A stretch of DNA of 64,000 nt from Actinocrispum wychmicini. GTDB lineage: Bacteria > Actinomycetota > Actinomycetes > Mycobacteriales > Pseudonocardiaceae. Location of the stretch: positions 62,001-126,000 of the forward strand of contig NZ_SLWS01000010.1 of assembly GCF_004345645.1 (NCBI RefSeq), given 5' to 3'. Position 1 is the first letter of the stretch. Every line of letters begins with the position of its first letter. Position numbers and translations under genes: made by a program. Under the pieces are notes generated by a model, which made no database searches, had not been told where the DNA came from, and worked only from the letters and a program-made list of their open reading frames with translations. This document shows positions 59,083 through 64,000 of the stretch, in pieces.

Positions 59083-59745
59083 TTGCGTCGTGCGCGCGTG
59101 CTGGCGACCGCAGGAGCCGCGCTGCTCCTCGCCAGCTGCTCCAACCGGCCCAACGACCTGCGGGACAACAGGTACTACAAGGACGTCGACACCCCCGCCA
59201 CCTCGGCCTCCGTCGAGCCGCCGGCCGTGCGCCCGGCGCCGATGCCGGCGGCGAAGCTGTCCGAGCCGCCGAAGCCGCGGGACCTGGCCGAGTTCGCGTT
59301 GACGGCGGCCGATCTCGCGACCGAAGGCGTACAGCGCACCGGCACCGCCGACACCTCGACGCTCGCCCGGTTGCCGGACTGCGACGTGTCGCTGGGCTCG
59401 GCCCGTGCCGGCTACCAGACCACCTGGACCTACCCGACCGGAGCAACCGTCCGGCAGTACGTGGCGGAGTTCGACGGGCCGGCGGACCGGGTCGTGGCCG
59501 CCGTGTACGACGGGCTCAAGTGCGGCAAGTACAAGGAGATGACCGTCCGTAAACCGGTGATGGCCGCCGACGGGCAGGTCAGCTGGTGTGCCACGAGCAC
59601 CAAGCAGGACATCTGCACGGCCGTCAAAGCCGATGGTCAGCGGCTCAGCGTGGTCTCGGTGACCGCCGCGACCGAGATCAAGGCGCAACAGGCCGTGACA
59701 CGGATCGCACCACTCGCCGCAACGGCCCTGGAACGCAACTCCTAG
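59083..59745 (+). CDS. Secreted lipoprotein
   Basis: 220 residues from TTG 59083 (GGGAAAGG upstream). The signal peptide ends in a lipobox, ALLLASC, with Cys19. The mature part has a Pro-rich linker (PPAVRPAPMPAAKLSEPP), then an alpha/beta domain with cysteines in LPDCDVS, LKCGKYK, SWCATS and DICTA, which can form two disulphides. It resembles PknH-sensor-like actinobacterial lipoproteins in general pattern. Function unknown; ends 10 bp before dop. Confidence 0.85.
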   Translation: MRRARVLATAGAALLLASCSNRPNDLRDNRYYKDVDTPATSASVEPPAVRPAPMPAAKLSEPPKPRDLAEFALTAADLATEGVQRTGTADTSTLARLPDCDVSLGSARAGYQTTWTYPTGATVRQYVAEFDGPADRVVAAVYDGLKCGKYKEMTVRKPVMAADGQVSWCATSTKQDICTAVKADGQRLSVVSVTAATEIKAQQAVTRIAPLAATALERNS

Positions 59746-59755
59746 GCTTGACCGC

Positions 59756-61264
59756 ATGCGGCGGATCATGGGGACTGAAGTTGAGTACGGCATCGCTGTT
59801 CCGGGCGACGCCACAGCCAACCCGGTACTGACTTCGACCCAGGTGGTGCTGGCGTACGCGGCCGCCGCGGACATCCCACGGGCGCGCCGTGCGCGCTGGG
59901 ACTACGAGGTGGAGTCGCCGCTGCGGGACGCGCGCGGGTTCGACCTCGGCGCGCCGACCATGGCGCCGTCCGACCCGGACGTGGAGGACCTGGGCGCCGC
60001 CAACGTCATCCTCACCAACGGCGCGCGCCTGTACGTCGACCACGCGCATCCGGAGTACTCCGCGCCCGAGGTGACCAACGCGCGCGACGCGGTCATCTGG
60101 GACAAGGCGGGGGAGCGGGTGATGGAGGAGGCGGCGATGACCGCCGCGACCGTGCCCGGCCAGCCCCGCCTGCAGCTGTACAAGAACAACGTCGACGGCA
60201 AGGGCGCGAGCTACGGCACGCACGAGAACTACCTGATGAGCCGGAGCACGCCGTTCACGTCCGTGATCGCCGGGCTGACGCCGTTCTTCGTGTCCCGCCA
60301 GGTGATCTGCGGCTCCGGCCGGGTCGGCGTCGGGGTGGCCGGCGAGGAGGCCGGGTTCCAGCTCTCGCAGCGGTCCGACTACATCGAGGTCGAGGTCGGC
60401 CTGGAGACCACCCTCAAGCGCGGCATCATCAACACCCGCGACGAGCCGCACGCCGACGCGGACAAGTACCGCAGGCTGCACGTGATCATCGGCGACGCCA
60501 ACCTCGCCGAGTACTCGACGTACCTCAAGCTGGGCACGACCGCGCTGGTCATCGACATGATCGAGGCCGGGGTCCGGTTCGACCACCTCAAGCTCGCCGA
60601 CCCGGTCCGCTCGGTGCACACGCTCAGCCACGACCCGACCCTGAAGACCACGGTCGAGCTGTCCAACGGCCGCAAGTTCACCGGGTTGGACATCCAGTCC
60701 GCGTACCTGGAGATGGCCGCCGAGCACATCGAGAAGACCGACCAGGACTCCGTGTCCCGGGACGTGCTGCGGACCTGGGCGGACATTCTGGACGCGTTGG
60801 CCCGTGACCCGCAGGAGTGCGCCGACCGGCTGGACTGGCCGGCCAAGCTGCGGCTGCTGGAGGGCTTCCGGGCCCGGGACGGCCTGCAGTGGTCCTCGCC
60901 GAGGTTGCACCTGGTCGACCTGCAGTACTCGGACGTCCGGCTGGACAAGGGCCTGTACAACCGCCTGGTGGCCCGTGGCTCGATGAAACGCCTGGTCAGC
61001 GAGGAGGAGGTGCGGGCGGCGATCACCGAGCCGCCGAGCGACACCCGGGCCTACTTCCGGGGCCGGTGCCTTGAGCGTTACCCGAACGCGATCGCGGCCG
61101 CGTCCTGGGACTCGGTGATCTTCGATCTGGGCCGCGAATCCCTGGTCCGAATCCCCACCCTTGAACCGCTGCGCGGGACAAAAGCGCACGTCGGAGCCCT
61201 GCTGGAGGCCTCGGCCACGGCCGAGGAACTGGTCGACGCGCTCACCGGGGCGCCTCGCGGCTGA
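59756..61264 (+). CDS. dop: Pup deamidase/depupylase Dop
   Basis: 502 residues. Deamidates the C-terminal Gln of Pup to Glu and removes Pup from conjugates. A glutamine-synthetase-fold enzyme: RRIMGTEVEYGIAVPGD at the start, DYEVESPLRDARGFDL, YVDHAHPEYSAPE, NNVDGKGASYGTHENYLMSR, GLETTLKRGIINTRDEPHAD and LHLVDLQYSDVRLDKGLYNR. The length and the Dop loop after YEVESPLRDARGF separate it from the ligase PafA. ATG 59756. The Pup encoded next ends in Gln and therefore needs this enzyme. Confidence 0.96.
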   Translation: MRRIMGTEVEYGIAVPGDATANPVLTSTQVVLAYAAAADIPRARRARWDYEVESPLRDARGFDLGAPTMAPSDPDVEDLGAANVILTNGARLYVDHAHPEYSAPEVTNARDAVIWDKAGERVMEEAAMTAATVPGQPRLQLYKNNVDGKGASYGTHENYLMSRSTPFTSVIAGLTPFFVSRQVICGSGRVGVGVAGEEAGFQLSQRSDYIEVEVGLETTLKRGIINTRDEPHADADKYRRLHVIIGDANLAEYSTYLKLGTTALVIDMIEAGVRFDHLKLADPVRSVHTLSHDPTLKTTVELSNGRKFTGLDIQSAYLEMAAEHIEKTDQDSVSRDVLRTWADILDALARDPQECADRLDWPAKLRLLEGFRARDGLQWSSPRLHLVDLQYSDVRLDKGLYNRLVARGSMKRLVSEEEVRAAITEPPSDTRAYFRGRCLERYPNAIAAASWDSVIFDLGRESLVRIPTLEPLRGTKAHVGALLEASATAEELVDALTGAPRG

Positions 61265-61282
61265 GCTGGTCTGGAAAAGAAC

Positions 61283-61321
61283 ACCCGGGCACCGGCGGGA
61301 CGAATGTCGGTGCTCCTGGGT
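61283..61321 (+). promoter_or_regulatory. Hairpin between dop and pup
   Basis: ACCC and GCACCG (61283-61294) pair with CGGTGC and GGGT (61308-61321). TAATGT (61321-61326) is a possible -10 box 34 bp before pup, so the hairpin could end dop mRNA while pup-prcBA has its own promoter. Confidence 0.4.
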
Positions 61322-61359
61322 AATGTTCAAGTAGGCCAGACGAAAGACCGGGAGGCCAG

Positions 61360-61554
61360 ATGTCCCAGGAACAAGTGCAGCGCCAGGGCGGCGGCGACGG
61401 CGACGAGGATGTCGACGGCACGACCGCGGCCGGTCAGGAACGCCGTGAGAAGCTCGGCGAGGACGTGGACACGATCCTCGACGAGATCGACGACGTCCTG
61501 GAGGAGAACGCGGAGGACTTCGTCCGGGCCTATGTGCAAAAGGGCGGGCAGTAG
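61360..61554 (+). CDS. pup: Prokaryotic ubiquitin-like protein Pup
   Basis: 64 residues ending GGQ. Attached by PafA through its C-terminal residue to lysines of proteins bound for the proteasome, after Dop converts the Gln to Glu. The N-terminal half is disordered (QRQGGGDGDEDVDGTTAAGQ) and the C-terminal half contains the helix that binds Mpa (REKLGEDVDTILDEIDDVLE) and ENAEDFVRAYVQKGGQ. ATG follows GGGAGG. No pafA gene is seen in the window. Confidence 0.97.
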   Translation: MSQEQVQRQGGGDGDEDVDGTTAAGQERREKLGEDVDTILDEIDDVLEENAEDFVRAYVQKGGQ

Positions 61555-61601
61555 CCTGCCGCTGGCACGTGACCGGATGAACTAGAGCACGAAAGCAGGG
61601 C

Positions 61602-62462
61602 ATGGACCACACCTTCTCCCGCCCGGGGGCGGGCACCGGGCTGCCGGCTGCCTACACGTCGGCCAGGTCGTCGTCGTTCGTCGAGTTCCTGCGCGAGCAG
61701 GCGCCCGACCTGTTGCCGGGCGCGCACCGGTTGCGGACGAGCGGCGGCGCGCCGAACCCCGTTCTGGAAGCCCCGCACGGCACCACCATCGTGGCGATCG
61801 CGTACGCCGGCGGCGTGCTGTTGGCCGGTGACCGCCGGGCCACGTCGGGCAACCTGATCGCCCAGCGGGACATGGAGAAGGTCTTCGTCACCGACGACTA
61901 CTCGGCGGTCGGCATCGCCGGCACCGCCGGGCTGGCCGTCGAGTTGGTCCGGCTGTACGCGGTCCAGTTGGCGCACTACGAGAAGATCGAAGGCGTGCCG
62001 CTGTCCCTGGACGGCAAGACGAACCAGCTCGCCACCATGGTGCGGGACAACCTGGAGATGGCCATGGCGGGCCTCGCCGTGGTCCCGATGTTCGTCGGCT
62101 ACGACATCGACTCGGACAGCCCGAAGGGCCGGATCGTGTCGTACGACGTCGTCGGCGGCCGCTACGAGGAGCGCGCCGGGTACCACGCGGTGGGATCGGG
62201 CTCGCTGTTCGCCAAGTCCGCGCTGAAGAAGCTCTACGACCCCGACGGCGACCAGGACACGGCCGTCCGCGCGGCGGTCGAGGCGCTGTACGACGCCGCC
62301 GACGACGACACCGCGACCGGCGGTCCGGACCTGTCCCGGCGGATCTTCCCGACCATCATCACGATCACCGCCGCCGACGGCGCGATCCACCTGCCGGAGT
62401 CGACGACCGCCACAGTGGCCGAAGCCGTTGTCGCCGACCGAAGCCAGCGTCACAGTGCTTGA
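61602..62462 (+). CDS. prcB: 20S proteasome beta subunit PrcB
   Basis: 286 residues. The propeptide (1-60, ending EAPHG) is cut to expose Thr61 as nucleophile in TTIVAIAYAGG, with the lysine in GDRRATSGNLIAQRDMEKVF. Beta subunits form the inner two heptameric rings of the core particle. It is 47 bp after pup and followed by prcA, the standard pup-prcB-prcA order. Confidence 0.96.
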   Translation: MDHTFSRPGAGTGLPAAYTSARSSSFVEFLREQAPDLLPGAHRLRTSGGAPNPVLEAPHGTTIVAIAYAGGVLLAGDRRATSGNLIAQRDMEKVFVTDDYSAVGIAGTAGLAVELVRLYAVQLAHYEKIEGVPLSLDGKTNQLATMVRDNLEMAMAGLAVVPMFVGYDIDSDSPKGRIVSYDVVGGRYEERAGYHAVGSGSLFAKSALKKLYDPDGDQDTAVRAAVEALYDAADDDTATGGPDLSRRIFPTIITITAADGAIHLPESTTATVAEAVVADRSQRHSA

Positions 62463-62501
62463 CGCGCAGACCATCACCATCGACATCCAGGAGCCGTCAC
62501 C

Positions 62502-63272
62502 GTGAGCATGCCGCTGTACGCGTCACCCGAGCAGCTGGTGCGCGAGAAGTCCGAGCTCGCCCGCAAGGGCATTGCCAGGGGCCGCAGCGTCGTCGTGCTC
62601 AAGTACGCCGGTGGCGTGCTGTTCGTGGCCGAGATCCCGCCGCGCAGCACCCTGCGCAAGGTGTCCGAGCTGTACGACCGGATCGGCTTCGCCGCCGCGG
62701 GCCGGTACAGCGAGTTCGAGGGGCTGCGCCGCGCCGGCATCAAACACGCCGAGTTGTGGGGCTACTCGTTCGACCGGCGGGACGTGTCCGCGCGCCAGCT
62801 GGCCAACGTGTACGCCCAGGCCCTCAGCGGGATCTTCGCCCAGGACTTCAAGCCGTACGAGGTGGAGATCTGCGTGGCCGAGGTCGGCACCTCGGCCGAC
62901 CAGGACCAGCTGTTCCGGCTCACCTACGACGGGTCCATTGTGGACGAACCGCGCTACATGGTGATGGGCGGCAACACCGACCCGATCAACACGGCCCTGA
63001 AGGACACCTACACCGACGGCCTGGACCTGGCGGAAGCGGTCAAGGTTGCGGTGCGTGCCCTGAGCAAGGCGACCACCCCCGGCGCGGCGAACGCGAACAA
63101 CAACGGGAATGGCAACCCGCTGCTGGACCGCGAGAAGCTGGAAGTGGCCGTGCTTGACCGCGCCCGGCCGCGTCGTGCTTTCCGTCGGATTGCTGGGGAG
63201 GCGTTGACTGCCATCCTGCCGGTTGCTGAGACTCCTGAGGAGTCGTCGGAGCCTGAGGACAAGGCTGAGTAG
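62502..63272 (+). CDS. prcA: 20S proteasome alpha subunit PrcA
   Basis: 256 residues from GTG 62502 (AGGAG upstream). Forms the outer rings and gate of the core particle. Features: YASPEQLVREKSELARKGIA with the gate-forming N-terminus MSMPLYASPEQL, VVVLKYAGGVLFVAE, GGNTDPINTALKDTYTDGLD, and an acidic C-terminal tail. It lacks an N-terminal threonine, so it is not catalytic. Partner of PrcB and docking surface for the Mpa C-terminus. Confidence 0.96.
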   Translation: MSMPLYASPEQLVREKSELARKGIARGRSVVVLKYAGGVLFVAEIPPRSTLRKVSELYDRIGFAAAGRYSEFEGLRRAGIKHAELWGYSFDRRDVSARQLANVYAQALSGIFAQDFKPYEVEICVAEVGTSADQDQLFRLTYDGSIVDEPRYMVMGGNTDPINTALKDTYTDGLDLAEAVKVAVRALSKATTPGAANANNNGNGNPLLDREKLEVAVLDRARPRRAFRRIAGEALTAILPVAETPEESSEPEDKAE

Positions 63273-63311
63273 TCACCACCCGGTTCGGTTTGACACGGGG
63301 ACCCCCGCGGC

Positions 63312-63404
63312 GGCTGCAAGCCGACTACGCCGGCAGGCCATGTATCTCCCGTTTGCCACCCCCAGGCTTCTTCTTGGGTGGCTTTCAGGCCTGCCGCCGC
63401 AGCC
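63312..63404. terminator. Three-layer nested hairpin after prcA
   Basis: Inner stem GCCACCC (63355-63361) / GGGTGGC (63376-63382), middle stem CGGCAGGCC (63331-63339) / GGCCTGCCG (63388-63396), outer stem GGCTGC (63312-63317) / GCAGCC (63399-63404). It fills the 215-bp gap between the convergent prcA and lipid-kinase genes. A bidirectional terminator is likely; the size is unusual. Nothing else is seen in the gap. Confidence 0.6.
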
Positions 63405-63487
63405 AGCTTAAAGCCGCCACGCCCCGTGTAAAACCGAACCTCTTCTCCCGTCCTCCGGCCCCTTTGCTCGCCTGGCTCGCTGGTCCG

Positions 63488-64000
63488 TTACCGGTAGATG
63501 GCTAGGGCGGCTGTGTGGGTGCGGAAGCTGAATTCTGTGCCTGCTGGGCCTACTTCTCCGTCGGTCGCTATGTGGATCGGGTTGCCGGTTACGGAGACTT
63601 CCAGTCGTTCCGTGTCGAACTGGCGGTAGGTTCTGCTGCGGTGCAGTGCTCCGGTGATCGCGGCCGTGATGAAACGCAGCCGGGACAGTTTCATGTCCGC
63701 TCGGATGTATCGGACGTCCATCAGGCCGGTGTCCAGGCTGGGGCGGGTCGTGGGTGCGAAGCCTTTGGGGTGGTAGCTGCCGTTGCCGACGAAGACCATC
63801 CAGACGTGGTGGGTTTCCCCGTTGATCTTCAGGTGCAGTGGGGTGGCTTCGCTGAGGATCTTCACCAGGGCGATGGCCGCCGCGGGCCATTTGCCCCAGC
63901 GGTCCTGCAGTTCTTCGCGCAGTCGGACCATGTCCGGGTAGCCGCCGATGCTGGCCGTGTTCACGAACCAGCGGGCGCGTTCGTCGTCGACGGTGACCGT
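63488..64000 (-). CDS. Diacylglycerol/lipid kinase-family protein, 5' end cut by window edge
   Basis: The frame is open past base 64000, so the N-terminal catalytic domain start is missing. The visible 170 residues include WFVNTASIGGYPDMVRLREE, LKINGETHHVWMVFVGNGSYH, PSLDTGLMDVRYIRADMKLS and VTGNPIHIATDGEVG, the C-terminal beta-sandwich of DagK/YegS lipid kinases. Members phosphorylate diacylglycerol or sphingoid-like lipids using ATP. The end at 63488 is complete. Confidence 0.85.
   Translation of the reverse strand, partial: TVTVDDERARWFVNTASIGGYPDMVRLREELQDRWGKWPAAAIALVKILSEATPLHLKINGETHHVWMVFVGNGSYHPKGFAPTTRPSLDTGLMDVRYIRADMKLSRLRFITAAITGALHRSRTYRQFDTERLEVSVTGNPIHIATDGEVGPAGTEFSFRTHTAALAIYR

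Noticed and set aside
56548..59874. A 1,108-codon minus-strand frame across mpa, aldo/keto reductase and lipoprotein genes
   Set aside because: It spans three well-supported genes on the opposite strand and shows no motif.

Overview
The window is high-GC actinobacterial chromosome, most likely from the Pseudonocardiales or a close relative. The evidence is a complete Pup-proteasome locus (mpa, dop, pup, prcB, prcA), the mycothiol gene mshC, a mycobacterial-type fabG/mabA-inhA-hemH operon, many GTG starts and frequent 4-bp stop/start overlaps. Around 24-64 kb the gene order (mshC, PAC2 protein, hisE-hisG, RecB-like nuclease, trmI, anchored proteins, mpa, dop, pup, prcB, prcA) follows the Mycobacterium tuberculosis Rv2130c-Rv2109c region, broken by insertions.

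Layout. 1-4.2 kb: a cut FtsX-like permease, then FAS-II reductases, ferrochelatase and a small P-loop protein. 4.2-11.2 kb: a carbohydrate uptake and breakdown operon (ROK regulator, solute-binding lipoprotein, two permeases, GH4 glycosidase, BadF-type sugar kinase) with no ABC ATPase of its own. 11-24 kb: accessory metabolism (two aldo/keto-type and flavin-type oxidoreductases, MoxR/VWA chelatase-like pair, MarR-controlled methyltransferase operon, TetR-controlled deazaflavin oxidoreductase, P450, esterase-like hydrolase, a very short P450-like protein) ending in mshC.

24.2-30.8 kb is a nested insertion. A DUF222/HNH (13E12-type) gene lies between 43-bp inverted repeats and is itself split by a 5,246-bp element carrying a large serine recombinase, a NUDIX hydrolase, an HTH-TPR regulator and small ORFs. 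The att core is GT; joining the two host flanks restores the DUF222 reading frame, and joining the two element ends gives a symmetric attP. The arrangement resembles phiRv1 in REP13E12 of M. tuberculosis.

31-45 kb holds the most unusual cluster: an FxSxx-COOH cyclophane peptide system (precursor, FxsB radical SAM enzyme, HExxH peptide hydroxylase-like protein, a giant MinD-TIR-NB-ARC-TPR protein, an unrecognised protein), a cation/proton antiporter-like protein, and a convergent three-gene operon (membrane anchor, small P-loop NTPase, Orc1/Cdc6-like AAA+). I do not recognise the three-gene unit; it is the best candidate for an undescribed signalling or conflict system.

45-64 kb: hisE and hisG, separated by a 161-bp MITE-like inverted-repeat element with a CTAG duplication; an AraC regulator; RecB-like nuclease; DinB/MDMPI protein; MHYT membrane protein; site-2 protease; trmI; five similar membrane-anchored proteins; and the proteasome cluster, ending in a partial diacylglycerol-kinase-like gene. 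No tRNA, rRNA or CRISPR array was seen.
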